This document shows positions 36,319-43,710 of a stretch of DNA of 64,000 nucleotides, in pieces. The notes beneath the pieces were generated by a model. It did not search any database and was not told where the DNA came from. It saw only the letters and a list, made by a program, of their open reading frames with translations. Made by a program: the position numbers and the translations under genes. The stretch is from the NCBI GenBank assembly GCA_023953905.1, contig JAMLJA010000005.1:1-64000 (forward strand), in the 5' to 3' direction. This DNA is from Rhizobiaceae bacterium (GTDB lineage: Bacteria > Pseudomonadota > Alphaproteobacteria > Rhizobiales > Rhizobiaceae). Numbering within the stretch: the first letter of the stretch is position 1; the number at the start of each line of letters is the position of its first letter.

Positions 36319-36536
36319 CGCGGGGCTCCGTCGACCCAAATCGCGCCGAATGCCAAGATGCCAATAGCAAGAGCAACTGCCGTGAAAGCGGCGAAGAATA
36401 CCGTGGTTTCCGCGCCCCGCGTTGAAGCCTCGATCCGTTCCAGCTTCTGGATAATCCGCTCCAGCTTATGGACAACCTGACTGAAACCGTCTGCTGACGC
36501 CTCTCGCCGTCTGGGCGCGTTTGGCTGCGGTGACAT
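36315..36536 (-). CDS. First gene of leftward operon, tail-anchored membrane protein
   Basis: Encodes 73 residues (MSPQPNAPRRREASADGF start): a charged amphipathic coil (VVHKLERIIQKLERIEAS) and a C-terminal membrane helix (FFAAFTAVALAIGILAFGAI). ATG 36536 follows GGAG. Two operator-like palindromes lie 38 and 70 nt upstream, so it should be repressed in the lysogen. Confidence 0.65.
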   Translation of the reverse strand: MSPQPNAPRRREASADGFSQVVHKLERIIQKLERIEASTRGAETTVFFAAFTAVALAIGILAFGAIWVDGAPR

Positions 36537-36573
36537 GGAACACACTCCATCGCGGGATTGCGATGGCGCATAA

Positions 36574-36588
36574 TGTGCATAACGCACA
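36574..36588. promoter_or_regulatory. Phage operator OL1-like
   Basis: TGTGCATAACGCACA is an inverted repeat of TGTGC/GCACA around a 5-bp centre. The same 15 bases occur in reverse complement at 38193-38207 in the cI/cro promoter. Confidence 0.75.
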
Positions 36589-36605
36589 CAACTAATCAAG
36601 TGGAA

Positions 36606-36620
36606 TGTGCAAAACGCACA
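36606..36620. promoter_or_regulatory. Phage operator OL2-like
   Basis: TGTGCAAAACGCACA has the same arms as the site at 36574 and lies 32 bp from it centre to centre, about three helical turns, as for cooperative repressor binding. Confidence 0.75.
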
Positions 36621-36728
36621 CCAAATCTTTCGATCAATTTATGACCGGAGGTCGAAACAGGTTGGAAACTGCCACTTGTCGGTCTCTCGATAAGTTGGCA
36701 GACTGGTGATTGTTGTGGGGGAACACAA

Positions 36729-37019
36729 ATGGCAAAGCTGTCTGTAGATCGGCAGATGTTGATCGAAGCGCGCATCGCGAATGAACAAAAGAGCGCGGCT
36801 GTCGCATATGCCCTGTGGTTCTTTCTTGGGATTTTCTCGGCACACAGGTTTTATCTCGGCAAGCCGATGTCGGCTGTACTCCAGATATTGAGTTACTTTG
36901 TGCTCATCGGGTTTATCTGGTGGCTGATCGATGCGTTCATCATTCCTTCCATGGTCGATCAACACCGCGCCAAGCTGCGCTCGGACATGATTGCTTCACA
37001 TCTCGCAATGGCGGACTGA
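36729..37019 (+). CDS. TM2-domain membrane protein
   Basis: Encodes 96 residues. After a helical N terminus (residues 1-24), the TM2 domain is clear: KSAAVAYALWFFLGIFSAHRFYLGK, a short loop and the second helix ILSYFVLIGFIWWLIDAFIIP. GGGGGAA precedes the ATG. It lies between the leftward promoter and the repressor, on the opposite strand to both, the place where lambdoid phages carry lysogen-expressed accessory genes. Confidence 0.85.
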   Translation: MAKLSVDRQMLIEARIANEQKSAAVAYALWFFLGIFSAHRFYLGKPMSAVLQILSYFVLIGFIWWLIDAFIIPSMVDQHRAKLRSDMIASHLAMAD

Positions 37020-37065
37020 GCGGCGCAAGCAATGCAAAAACCATGCTGCACCGCCGGGAGGGACG

Positions 37066-37452
37066 ATGGATTTTCTTGACTTGGATCAGGTGCTCGATGA
37101 TGCGCTGGTAGTGGGTGCGCATCACAATCTGGAAAACTGCAAAGCGTTCTATGCTGCAGTCCAAGAGGCTGCGGAATACGGCGTCATTGAAGATGACATC
37201 GCCATCCAGATCAGGAGGGAGCCAAACAACGAATTCGACGCTTACGCAATCAAGGTTCTGGGTAAATGGACAACGCCTGAAGGAAAATCAAAGACGGCAA
37301 AATTGGGCTATATCCACAAGGACCTGGCGTGGAAGATCGCCCAAGATGTAAGTGAAGATGATAAGCTCTATGGTGAGTTTTCCTCGATTGAGCCTCATCA
37401 ATCGTTTGGGTTCGATATTCGTGTGAATGTCTACGTAAAGTATGCTTTCTGA
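37066..37452 (+). CDS. HIRAN-domain protein
   Basis: Encodes 128 residues from ATG 37066, which follows GGGAGG. The HIRAN-type core is seen in VGAHHNLENCKAFYAA (N-terminal), IRREPNNEFDAYAIKVLGKW and LGYIHKDLAWKIAQDV. HIRAN domains bind DNA ends or damaged DNA and occur alone or in SNF2 helicases. It follows TM2 by 47 nt in the same direction. Base composition is noticeably more A/T rich than the surrounding phage genes. Confidence 0.75.
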   Translation: MDFLDLDQVLDDALVVGAHHNLENCKAFYAAVQEAAEYGVIEDDIAIQIRREPNNEFDAYAIKVLGKWTTPEGKSKTAKLGYIHKDLAWKIAQDVSEDDKLYGEFSSIEPHQSFGFDIRVNVYVKYAF

Positions 37453-37575
37453 TCGCTCGCAGAGCGGCCACTTGAGCCCGCATTTTCACAGTGAAGGCTG
37501 CATGTTCTTTTTTCGTTCTTGACTCTCACGCAAAGGGATAGTTTCCTATTCCATCGTCAACGCCGGGGGAACGAT

Positions 37576-37809
37576 ATGGAACGGGGAGCAATTGCTCGGC
37601 GGTATCGGCCAAAGTTCAAGACGCGCAATGAAGAGATTGTGGCAAACCTGCGCAACTCAGCCGGGGCGGGCGCGCCGCTGGACCCGGCGATGACAGCCAA
37701 ACGCAAGGTCGCCGAAGCGGCTACCGCGTTGGCTCTCGCTCACGGCGGGGACTGGCGAGTTCAGTTTGAGCCGGAGAATGGCCTTGTGTTGATTGCGCGG
37801 CGTCTGTGA
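37576..37809 (+). CDS. Hypothetical phage protein
   Basis: Encodes 77 residues (MERGAIARRYRPKFKTRNEE start), basic at the N terminus. GGGGGA precedes the ATG. Its 3' end overlaps the convergent repressor gene by 89 nt. Function unknown. Confidence 0.55.
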   Translation: MERGAIARRYRPKFKTRNEEIVANLRNSAGAGAPLDPAMTAKRKVAEAATALALAHGGDWRVQFEPENGLVLIARRL

Positions 37810-38143
37810 TGTAGCCGTCAATCGACCGCCAAAGTGGCTGGAGAGCCGCTTCCGGCAATCCTTCAATCCGGCTTAACAGCGCCTTGATATTCGCCTCGCC
37901 GGTTATCTTGTCAAAAGGTCCGCCCTCTCCCTCGCCAGTCAGCAGCCATCCCTCGCTGACACGAAAGGCAACCGCGTACCTGCTTGCCGCGCGCACAATA
38001 CCGCGGTTTCCATTCTCGTGCTGCGCATATGTTTCGTAGTTCCAGCCGAAATAAGCCGCGGCATCTTTTGCCGTCTTAAAGCCGCGCTTTTCGCGGGCGA
38101 TTTGCAGGCGTTGAGCCTGCTCAGGGCGTTCATCGAAATCCAT
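37721..38143 (-). CDS. CI-like XRE-family phage repressor
   Basis: Encodes 140 residues from ATG 38143. The helix-turn-helix is in RLQIAREKRGFKTAKDAAAYFGWNYETYAQHENG, followed by RYAVAFRVSEGWLLTGEG, as in short phage repressors. There is no S24 peptidase domain, so induction would not be by LexA-like self-cleavage. It is divergent from the Cro-like gene, with three operator-like sites between. Confidence 0.85.
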   Translation of the reverse strand: MDFDERPEQAQRLQIAREKRGFKTAKDAAAYFGWNYETYAQHENGNRGIVRAASRYAVAFRVSEGWLLTGEGEGGPFDKITGEANIKALLSRIEGLPEAALQPLWRSIDGYITDAAQSTQGHSPAQTELASPRREREPTR

Positions 38144-38145
38144 AC

Positions 38146-38160
38146 CGTGCAAAATGCACA
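38146..38160. promoter_or_regulatory. Operator OR3-like, next to the repressor start
   Basis: CGTGCAAAATGCACA differs from the TGTGC-N5-GCACA pattern at one arm base and lies 2 nt upstream of the repressor start codon, where binding would block its own expression. Confidence 0.65.
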
Positions 38161-38167
38161 GATGCGG

Positions 38168-38182
38168 TGTGCGTTTCGACTT
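38168..38182. promoter_or_regulatory. Operator OR2-like, one good arm
   Basis: TGTGCGTTTCGACTT keeps the left arm TGTGC with a degenerate right arm, placed between the two better sites with centres about 22 and 25 bp away, about two helical turns each. Confidence 0.45.
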
Positions 38183-38192
38183 GACGAAGCGG

Positions 38193-38207
38193 TGTGCGTT
38201 ATGCACA
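38193..38207. promoter_or_regulatory. Operator OR1-like, next to cro
   Basis: TGTGCGTTATGCACA is a perfect-arm site and the exact reverse complement of the site at 36574-36588. It ends 11 nt before the Cro-like start. Confidence 0.75.
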
Positions 38208-38218
38208 TTCATGTCACT

Positions 38219-38419
38219 ATGACCAATGAAGCGATCGATGTGCGGGCTCTCAGAGAGCGACTTGGCTGGACGCAGCTCCAGCTTGCGGAGCATTGCTGCA
38301 CCGACCGTTCCACGGTGTCCCGCTGGGAAAACGAGCCGCCGACCAAGGGTCCGGCACTCGTTCTGCTGCGCCAACTGCGCGACAGCATCGATTCGGCAGG
38401 AAGCGAGGTGGCGGCATGA
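38219..38419 (+). CDS. Cro-like helix-turn-helix protein
   Basis: Encodes 66 residues from ATG 38219 (MTNEAIDVRALRERLGWTQ start); an ATG at 38201 lies inside the operator. The HTH is LRERLGWTQLQLAEHCCTDRSTVSRWEN. It is the first gene of the rightward early operon, and its stop overlaps the next start as ATGA at 38416-38419. A Cro role is inferred from position. Confidence 0.85.
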   Translation: MTNEAIDVRALRERLGWTQLQLAEHCCTDRSTVSRWENEPPTKGPALVLLRQLRDSIDSAGSEVAA

Positions 38420-38844
38420 GCCTGCGCTTCCGGTCCACTGGCGGCAATCGCCAGGCGAGGGCGGCGGAAGCCGCCCGCGCATTTCCGAACGTCGCGTCTG
38501 GCTTCCCTGCCACCCCGCGCGACCAGGACGGCAGCGACCCTCGAGCGCTGCCGTCCACCCCTGCTTCGGCCGAGCCCTCCGCTATGGCTCCGGGCGTTCG
38601 CCGCTCCGGGAGCCAAATCGTTGGCTCCCGGCAAGACGCGGCTCACCCCCATGGACCCGAGTCGGCCATCCATCTGTCGACCGACGTGATGCAGGCGCTT
38701 CAACGTCGCGCCAAGGGCGAGCGCTGCTGTGTCGGAAAGATCGTGCGCATGGCGCTGTCCGACTATCTGTATGGCCCGGATCATCAGGTGGCGCTCGCGG
38801 CGCGCCTGCTCGACGACGATCTGGCGAGGGGAGGAAGCCCCTGA
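38416..38844 (+). CDS. Hypothetical phage protein with ribbon-helix-helix-like end
   Basis: Encodes 142 residues. Residues about 75-130 (IHLSTDVMQALQRRAKGERCCVGKIVRMALSDYLY) resemble a ribbon-helix-helix DNA-binding segment. Residues 10-75 are low-complexity and coincide with a palindrome-rich DNA insert at 38459-38631 kept in frame. The start overlaps cro. Confidence 0.6.
   Translation: MSLRFRSTGGNRQARAAEAARAFPNVASGFPATPRDQDGSDPRALPSTPASAEPSAMAPGVRRSGSQIVGSRQDAAHPHGPESAIHLSTDVMQALQRRAKGERCCVGKIVRMALSDYLYGPDHQVALAARLLDDDLARGGSP
38459..38631. repeat. Palindromic element with three hairpins inside a coding region
   Basis: Three perfect stems occur in 173 bp: 38459-38465 with 38470-38476 (7 bp, GGAA loop), 38526-38536 with 38546-38556 (11 bp), and 38606-38616 with 38621-38631 (11 bp, ATCG loop). 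Such clusters resemble mobile palindromic elements that can insert in frame. Confidence 0.5.
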
Positions 38845-38975
38845 TGTCCTGTTTTCCATGCGGTCCCCCGTGAGGTTGTGACCGCCGCACAGTGAATCGA
38901 ACCCGATCGGCCCGCACGGAATCTTTTCGCGAGAAAGTTTCCTTGACGGGCGAAGCCTTGCCCGGAGTCCGCGCC

Positions 38976-39467
38976 ATGGCGCTCGAACCGATGAAACTCG
39001 AACCGGATCTGTGTCTGGTTACCCGCGACGAGATGAAGAAGATCAAGGTTCGCACTGGCCAGCTGATCAAGCTGGCGGGCGGGCCGGAGCTTTTCCAGCA
39101 CTCGGCGGGTGTGCCCAAGGACAGGCTGTCGAAATACAGCTCGCCCTCGGAATCCACCGTCATCCGGCTCGATGTCGCGCTTGCGCTGGACCGGCAGCTC
39201 GAAGCGCCGATGATGCTATCGTTCGTCGCTGAAATGCTGGGCTATCGCCTTGTGCCGATCGAAGGCGGGCCGGAGGATGGCGACAGGGTCACCCTGGCCG
39301 ATCTCGCCGACCTGCACCGGGCCGATGGCGACGTGACGGCAACCCTGTCGGACGCCCTGACCGATGGCGTGATCGACATTGGCGAGCGCCGCCAGACACG
39401 CGCCTCGATCTCCCGCAAGGTGCAGCTGCTCAAGCGGCTCGACCGCAAGCTGGCGAGGGGCGGCTGA
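38976..39467 (+). CDS. Phage regulatory-type protein
   Basis: Encodes 163 residues from ATG 38976, which follows CGGAG; the frame is open from a GTG at 38892. A helix-turn-helix-like stretch is suggested by VRTGQLIKLAGGPELFQHSAGVPKDRLSKY and the following SESTVIRLDVALALDRQLEAP. The C-terminal part is helical and charged. It overlaps the next gene by TGATG at 39465-39469. Specific function unknown; CII-like position. Confidence 0.6.
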   Translation: MALEPMKLEPDLCLVTRDEMKKIKVRTGQLIKLAGGPELFQHSAGVPKDRLSKYSSPSESTVIRLDVALALDRQLEAPMMLSFVAEMLGYRLVPIEGGPEDGDRVTLADLADLHRADGDVTATLSDALTDGVIDIGERRQTRASISRKVQLLKRLDRKLARGG

Positions 39468-40180
39468 TGGCGCATGCTCTTTCCGCCTATTCACGCGCCG
39501 AACGCGAGGCCATCGCCGGATGGCTGAAGGACGGGCTTTCCTCCGGCCGCATCGCCGCCGCATTCTGCAAGCGGTTCCGCTATGTGTCGCGCAACGCCAT
39601 TGTCGGCATCGTGCATCGCGACCCGGCGCTTGCCAGCATCGGCTTTTCTGCCAAGCCGCGCGGCACCGGGGTTGCCGGCACACCGAAGGACGGGCGCGGA
39701 CAGGCTTTTCGTGCCCGCGCCGCGATGGCACGGGCGACTTCCGACCCAAGCGAGATTCTCTCTGCCTCACGCGCCGCATCGCAGGCTTCGCCTTCGGGCG
39801 CACCGGCTGGGCGCCGCACAGGCGACGGGCCGCAGTCGCGGCCTGTTGGGCGGGGGCAAATGCTCAACCCCGCCAATATCGCGAACAAAGCGGGAAGCCG
39901 GAAGTATGATCCGGTGTATGTGCCGCCAAGGGCTCTGGTCTGCGAGGCGGTGGATCCGCGCGCCTATGACGCCAAAAGCCTGCGTCTGCCGCTGCACGAG
40001 CTGGACAATGGCGCCTGCAAATTCGCGGTCAATGAGGCCGCGCAAGGCGAGACGCATCTGTTTTGCGGGCATCCGGCAGAAGAGGGGCAGCCCTGGTGCG
40101 CGCACCATGCGGCCCGCGTCCGTGGCGAGCCGCCGCGCGATCGCAGTGTTGCGCCCGCCAACAGGCTGGGGGGCTGGTGA
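39467..40180 (+). CDS. GcrA-family cell-cycle regulator homologue
   Basis: Encodes 237 residues. The N-terminal DNA-binding helix-turn-helix (IAGWLKDGLSSGRIAAAFCKRF then VSRNAIVGIVHR) and the C-terminal Cys-containing domain (LPLHELDNGACKFAVNE, then HLFCGHPAEEGQPWCAHHAARV) match GcrA, which binds GANTC-methylated promoters and sigma-70. The middle (residues 65-135) is a low-complexity Gly/Ala/Arg/Ser linker longer than usual. Overlaps both neighbours by TGATG. Role in phage transcription control is inferred. Confidence 0.82.
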   Translation: MAHALSAYSRAEREAIAGWLKDGLSSGRIAAAFCKRFRYVSRNAIVGIVHRDPALASIGFSAKPRGTGVAGTPKDGRGQAFRARAAMARATSDPSEILSASRAASQASPSGAPAGRRTGDGPQSRPVGRGQMLNPANIANKAGSRKYDPVYVPPRALVCEAVDPRAYDAKSLRLPLHELDNGACKFAVNEAAQGETHLFCGHPAEEGQPWCAHHAARVRGEPPRDRSVAPANRLGGW

Positions 40181-40692
40181 TGGCTCGGTCGCCCGGCATC
40201 CAGATGACAGTGTCCGTCTCCGCGATCGCGCATCGCAAGCTCTTCGAGCAGGCAGCGGCAAGGGGATACAAACCGTCGGCCTATGCACAGATGCTGTTCG
40301 ATGCGGCCTTTGCGGCGCGCTGCGGGCAGGAGCGCGATGAGCCGCCTGCGGACGCCGAACTGGACGAACAGGTGCGGCTCGTCTTCGCTTGTGCGGGGCA
40401 GGGCAACAGCGCTGCGATCGCGCGGGCGACCGGCGTTCCCGAACACCGCGTCGTGCGCATTCTCGATGCGTGGAAGCAGGCCGGGGGCTTGCCGAAAAGA
40501 GCGCCTGTGCAGGCGCCTGCTGCCGCGCCTGCCGTCGCATCCGGCGGCTATCCGGTCGAGACCATCCGCCGGCTGTGGGCCGAAGGTCTCTCCACACGGG
40601 AAATCGCTGATCGGATCGGCAAGGGCGAGGGCGCGCTCAGCGTCTGGATGACCAAGCACCGCGACGTCTGTCCGAAAAGGAGACGGGCATGA
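40180..40692 (+). CDS. GcrA-like helix-turn-helix protein
   Basis: Encodes 170 residues. Residues about 1-45 resemble a small DNA-binding arm ([21 protein letters not shown]), 65-95 an HTH ([23 protein letters not shown]) and 125-160 a GcrA-type HTH ([29 protein letters not shown]). No C-terminal Cys domain. It directly follows the GcrA homologue with a TGATG overlap. Confidence 0.65.
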   Translation: MARSPGIQMTVSVSAIAHRKLFEQAAARGYKPSAYAQMLFDAAFAARCGQERDEPPADAELDEQVRLVFACAGQGNSAAIARATGVPEHRVVRILDAWKQAGGLPKRAPVQAPAAAPAVASGGYPVETIRRLWAEGLSTREIADRIGKGEGALSVWMTKHRDVCPKRRRA

Positions 40693-41024
40693 GCGACGCA
40701 TACGATCCCTACACCCCGCGCGCGCCGCGTCGCAGCAAGAAGGCGACCGAAACGGTCGAGGCGCTGACCGAAGAGGAAGCGGGCGGGCCGCAAACCGTCG
40801 CGGCGGGGCAGCTGCGCTCGCTCATCGAACGCATTGAGCGGATGGAAGAAGAGAAGAAGACGATCGTCGAAGACATCAAGGACATCTATGCCGAGGCCAA
40901 GGGCAACGGCTTCGACACCAAAGCCATCCGCACCATCGTCAAGCTGCGCAAAATGGACCAGGCCGAGCGCGAGGAACAGGAAACCATCCTCGACCTCTAC
41001 AAGGCCGCGCTGGGGATGGCGTGA
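40689..41024 (+). CDS. DUF2312/GapR-family nucleoid protein
   Basis: Encodes 111 residues. The DUF2312 core ([53 protein letters not shown]) is intact with the following helix to [14 protein letters not shown]. GapR is an alphaproteobacterial DNA-binding tetramer that tracks overtwisted DNA and supports replication. A poorly conserved basic N-terminal tail ([10 protein letters not shown]) is extra. Overlaps on both sides. Confidence 0.88.
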   Translation: MSDAYDPYTPRAPRRSKKATETVEALTEEEAGGPQTVAAGQLRSLIERIERMEEEKKTIVEDIKDIYAEAKGNGFDTKAIRTIVKLRKMDQAEREEQETILDLYKAALGMA

Positions 41025-41284
41025 TGGTGGCGGCGCGCGCCCTTCGCAGGTTCTACGGGTCGGCCGCGTGGCGCGACCTGAAGGGTGCCGCGCTTTATCT
41101 CAAAGGCCGCCGCTGCGCCATGTGTGGCCGAACCGACCGCCCCTTTCATGTCGACCATATCGTGCCCGTGCGTGTGGCGTGGGCCGCGCGCCTGAGCATG
41201 ACGAACCTGCAGGTGCTTTGCGTGCCCTGCCACGGCGGGAAGAAGCGCCGGATCGAAAACGCCAAATGGAGACGTCGGAAATGA
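41021..41284 (+). CDS. HNH endonuclease
   Basis: Encodes 87 residues. The zinc and catalytic motif set is complete: [17 protein letters not shown], then [21 protein letters not shown] 41021 overlaps the GapR stop; an ATG at 41024 is also possible. Small HNH proteins of this type act in DNA recombination or packaging of phages. Confidence 0.87.
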   Translation: MMVAARALRRFYGSAAWRDLKGAALYLKGRRCAMCGRTDRPFHVDHIVPVRVAWAARLSMTNLQVLCVPCHGGKKRRIENAKWRRRK

Positions 41285-41826
41285 ATGTTCATGTCGACCC
41301 GCCAGACTATGGCCTTCTGGGACAGCAGCTATTCAATGATTTCGTGGCCGCAAGGGGCGAAACCGCGCGCGAGAAAGTCGGGCGCGTTCTTCATGAGCGC
41401 GGCTGGGATGATCTGATCGAATCCATTCCCGATCCTGAATGCGTCGAGGCAATCAAGTTCGCATTCGAGCGGCTGGCCGTTTCTTCGCGAAATCTTGCGG
41501 GAAAGTCTGCCAAGGCAATCGAACTCGCCCGGCGGCAAAAGGATGTCGAAACCTTCGCGCGCAGCGGCCACGTCGGCGATCTGCTTGGCGATAGGATCGT
41601 CGGCCTGTCAACCGAGGAACTGAAGCGGCACCTACCGAGTGAAACCTATTGGGTTGAAGCGCTGAACCGCCATGTACCTCGCGAGGAATTGGCTGACAAT
41701 CTCGCGGCTCTTCAGGAGATCCGCGCCAAGACGTGGCAGGCGTGGCGGGAGGCACAAGATGTGGCCGATGCGTGGAATGTCGAGTTGGCCATCCTCGATG
41801 AACTCATTTCCCGGTGCGGCAAATGA
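41281..41826 (+). CDS. Hypothetical phage protein
   Basis: Encodes 181 residues ([20 protein letters not shown] start), helical and acidic. No motif recognised. ATGA overlaps on both sides place it firmly in the operon. Confidence 0.65.
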   Translation: MNVHVDPPDYGLLGQQLFNDFVAARGETAREKVGRVLHERGWDDLIESIPDPECVEAIKFAFERLAVSSRNLAGKSAKAIELARRQKDVETFARSGHVGDLLGDRIVGLSTEELKRHLPSETYWVEALNRHVPREELADNLAALQEIRAKTWQAWREAQDVADAWNVELAILDELISRCGK

Positions 41827-43100
41827 ATTCCAGCGTCGTCGTCCAGAAGCAGACCGATATCGCGCTCGTCGTCGAGCGCGCGCGCCGTCTGCTGACCGAA
41901 GGCGATGTGATGGCCGCGCGGATGCTGGCATCCGGAGCATACGATCAGGCCAAAGCTGCCGCGGGCTTCGCCAAGCGGTTTCAGGCCGGAACCGAATTGA
42001 TCGGCAAGGCGCATCAACTGCAGGGCGACGCGCTGTTCATCGAATCGCAGGCCAAGGTTCGGCTCGCGGATGAATTTGATGCCGCGCAAAAGCGGGGAGA
42101 AGTTCAGTCGCCGGGCGGCGCGCGCAATTTCATTATTCCAGTCAAGAAGAATGAAATCCCATCTGTTTCTGACTTTGGGATTAACCCAAAGGACATCCAC
42201 GAAGCCAGAAAACTGCGCGATGCGGAGCGCGAGGCTCCGGGCATTGTCGAGCGCGCCATTGCGGCGCGGCTCGCTGCTGGGTTGGAGCCGAGCCGCGCCA
42301 ATCTGCGGGTGCATATCGGCACCAAGACGGCCACCAGGGAAGAGCGGGCACAAAACCTTTACGAGACGCCGGTCGAGGCCATGCGCACGCTGCTGGCGCT
42401 GGAGCGCTTTCATGCCGCGCCCGGCATTCTTGAGCCTGCCTGCGGCAAGGGGGCGATTCTGCGCCCGCTCGAAGATGCGGGATACGATGTCGCGATCAGC
42501 GACCTGATCGACTATGGCACCGCGACGAAGGATGGCGAGTGCCAGGGCGTCGCGGACTTCCTTTCGAGTTCCCCTGCCTCGCGCGCCGCATTGCAGGTTG
42601 CGCGTGCGTCCGAAGAACCCCGCGACATCGTCACCAATCCGCCCTATGGCGACGTGCTCAACGCCTTCGTGGCGCATGCGCTGCGCGTGCATCGTCCGCG
42701 AAAAATGGCGCTGCTGCTCAACCTCAATTTCCTCTGCGGGTTTGAAGATCCCGACCGTTGCTTTGCGATGGATGAAAACCGTCCGGCACGCGTGTACGTC
42801 TTTTCGCGGCGTCTGCCGATGATGCACCGCGACGGCTGGGACGGGCCGCAGGCCTCAAGCTCCATGAACACGGCATGGTTCGTCTGGGAACTGGACCGGC
42901 ATGGCCGCTATGCCGGGCCGACCATCATCAACCGTGTCGACTGGAAGGACTATCAGGACCGCCCCGCCTTACCCGCGCTTTTGCGCGCCTCTGCCAAGGC
43001 TGCCAATTGCGACATCGTCGATGCGCTGATTGATGCCGAGGCGGCAAGGGTAGTCGCAGAGCGCAAGCCGCGCGGGCGGAAAAAGGCGGTGCCCGCATGA
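41823..43100 (+). CDS. N6-adenine-type DNA methyltransferase with N-terminal extension
   Basis: Encodes 425 residues. Residues about 1-185 are a helical region; the methyltransferase part begins with NLYETPVEAMRTLLAL, has the SAM motif LEPACGKGAILRPLEDAGYDV near residue 210 and the catalytic NPPYGD near residue 268. No restriction gene is adjacent, so it is probably an orphan protecting phage DNA or adjusting host methylation. The GECQGVADFLSSSPASRAAL stretch between motifs looks inserted. Confidence 0.82.
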   Translation: MNSSVVVQKQTDIALVVERARRLLTEGDVMAARMLASGAYDQAKAAAGFAKRFQAGTELIGKAHQLQGDALFIESQAKVRLADEFDAAQKRGEVQSPGGARNFIIPVKKNEIPSVSDFGINPKDIHEARKLRDAEREAPGIVERAIAARLAAGLEPSRANLRVHIGTKTATREERAQNLYETPVEAMRTLLALERFHAAPGILEPACGKGAILRPLEDAGYDVAISDLIDYGTATKDGECQGVADFLSSSPASRAALQVARASEEPRDIVTNPPYGDVLNAFVAHALRVHRPRKMALLLNLNFLCGFEDPDRCFAMDENRPARVYVFSRRLPMMHRDGWDGPQASSSMNTAWFVWELDRHGRYAGPTIINRVDWKDYQDRPALPALLRASAKAANCDIVDALIDAEAARVVAERKPRGRKKAVPA

Positions 43101-43101
43101 C

Positions 43102-43368
43102 CTACAGCCCGACCGCCTTGCGCAGCGCTTCGTTCATGCGTGTCTGCCAGCCGCGCCCGCCTTCCCTGAAGCGCGCCAGCACGTCCGCGTCGATGCGCAG
43201 CTTGACCGCCTCTTTCGGGTTTTCCGATTTCGGCCGCCCGCCCGCATTGCGCGGCGGATTGTCCGGATCGGCAAGGGCGGCGGCGGTGAGTGCGGCGTCT
43301 TCCTCCGCCGTCATCTCGTCGGCATATTTCAGCGCCAGCCGGCGCGCTTCCTCACGTGTTTTCTGCAT
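43102..43368 (-). CDS. brnA: BrnA-type antitoxin
   Basis: Encodes 88 residues. The C-terminal ribbon-helix-helix (KEAVKLRIDADVLARFREGGRGWQTRMNEALRKAV) is typical of BrnA, which neutralises BrnT and represses the pair. Its start lies inside the brnT 3' end (17-nt overlap). It is on the strand opposite to the early operon and ends 2 nt after the methyltransferase gene. Confidence 0.92.
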   Translation of the reverse strand: MQKTREEARRLALKYADEMTAEEDAALTAAALADPDNPPRNAGGRPKSENPKEAVKLRIDADVLARFREGGRGWQTRMNEALRKAVGL

Positions 43369-43633
43369 AATATCTGGCCTCCGTCCGGTTGGCTTTGCGC
43401 AGCGAAATGACCCGGCAGGTCTCGCCGCGCATGGTGAAGACGAGAATGTGAATGTTGTAGCCGATGAAGCCATAGGCAACTTCACGTTCCTCGCCGTAAT
43501 TCTCGCGCGTGTCCAGCTCGCAATGCGCGCTGTCGAATTCGAAACGATCCACTTCACGCAGGGACATCTTGTGAAGCGCCTTGTTCTGGCGCTCTTTCGC
43601 TGGGTCGATGCTGAAGGTCTTCGGCGTTTCCAT
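43352..43633 (-). CDS. brnT: BrnT-type ribonuclease toxin
   Basis: Encodes 93 residues. The BrnT RelE-like fold shows in FSIDPAKERQNKALHKMSLREVDRF, then YGFIGYNIHILVFTMRGETCRVISLRKANRTEARYY. ATG 43633 gives METPKTF. It precedes brnA, the normal toxin-first order, with an inverted repeat as likely operator just upstream. Confidence 0.9.
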   Translation of the reverse strand: METPKTFSIDPAKERQNKALHKMSLREVDRFEFDSAHCELDTRENYGEEREVAYGFIGYNIHILVFTMRGETCRVISLRKANRTEARYYAENT

Positions 43634-43637
43634 GATG

Positions 43638-43690
43638 TTTTTGTACCCCCAATAACTCTGCAATGCAAGATGTTTTTGGGGGTACAAAAA
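43638..43690. promoter_or_regulatory. 15-bp inverted repeat between brnT and methyltransferase
   Basis: TTTTTGTACCCCCAA (43638-43652) is the exact reverse complement of TTGGGGGTACAAAAA (43676-43690), with a 23-bp spacer and GTAC in each arm. Two dimer sites for BrnA or the BrnTA complex in the brnT promoter are likely. Confidence 0.7.
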
Positions 43691-43710
43691 GGTTTCTTGC
43701 GGGGGCGTGC

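Noticed and set aside
40834..41280. Upstream part of a 330-codon forward ORF over the GapR-like and HNH genes
   Set aside because: The first 149 codons are out-of-frame GapR/HNH sequence; the real gene starts at 41281 with an ATGA overlap.
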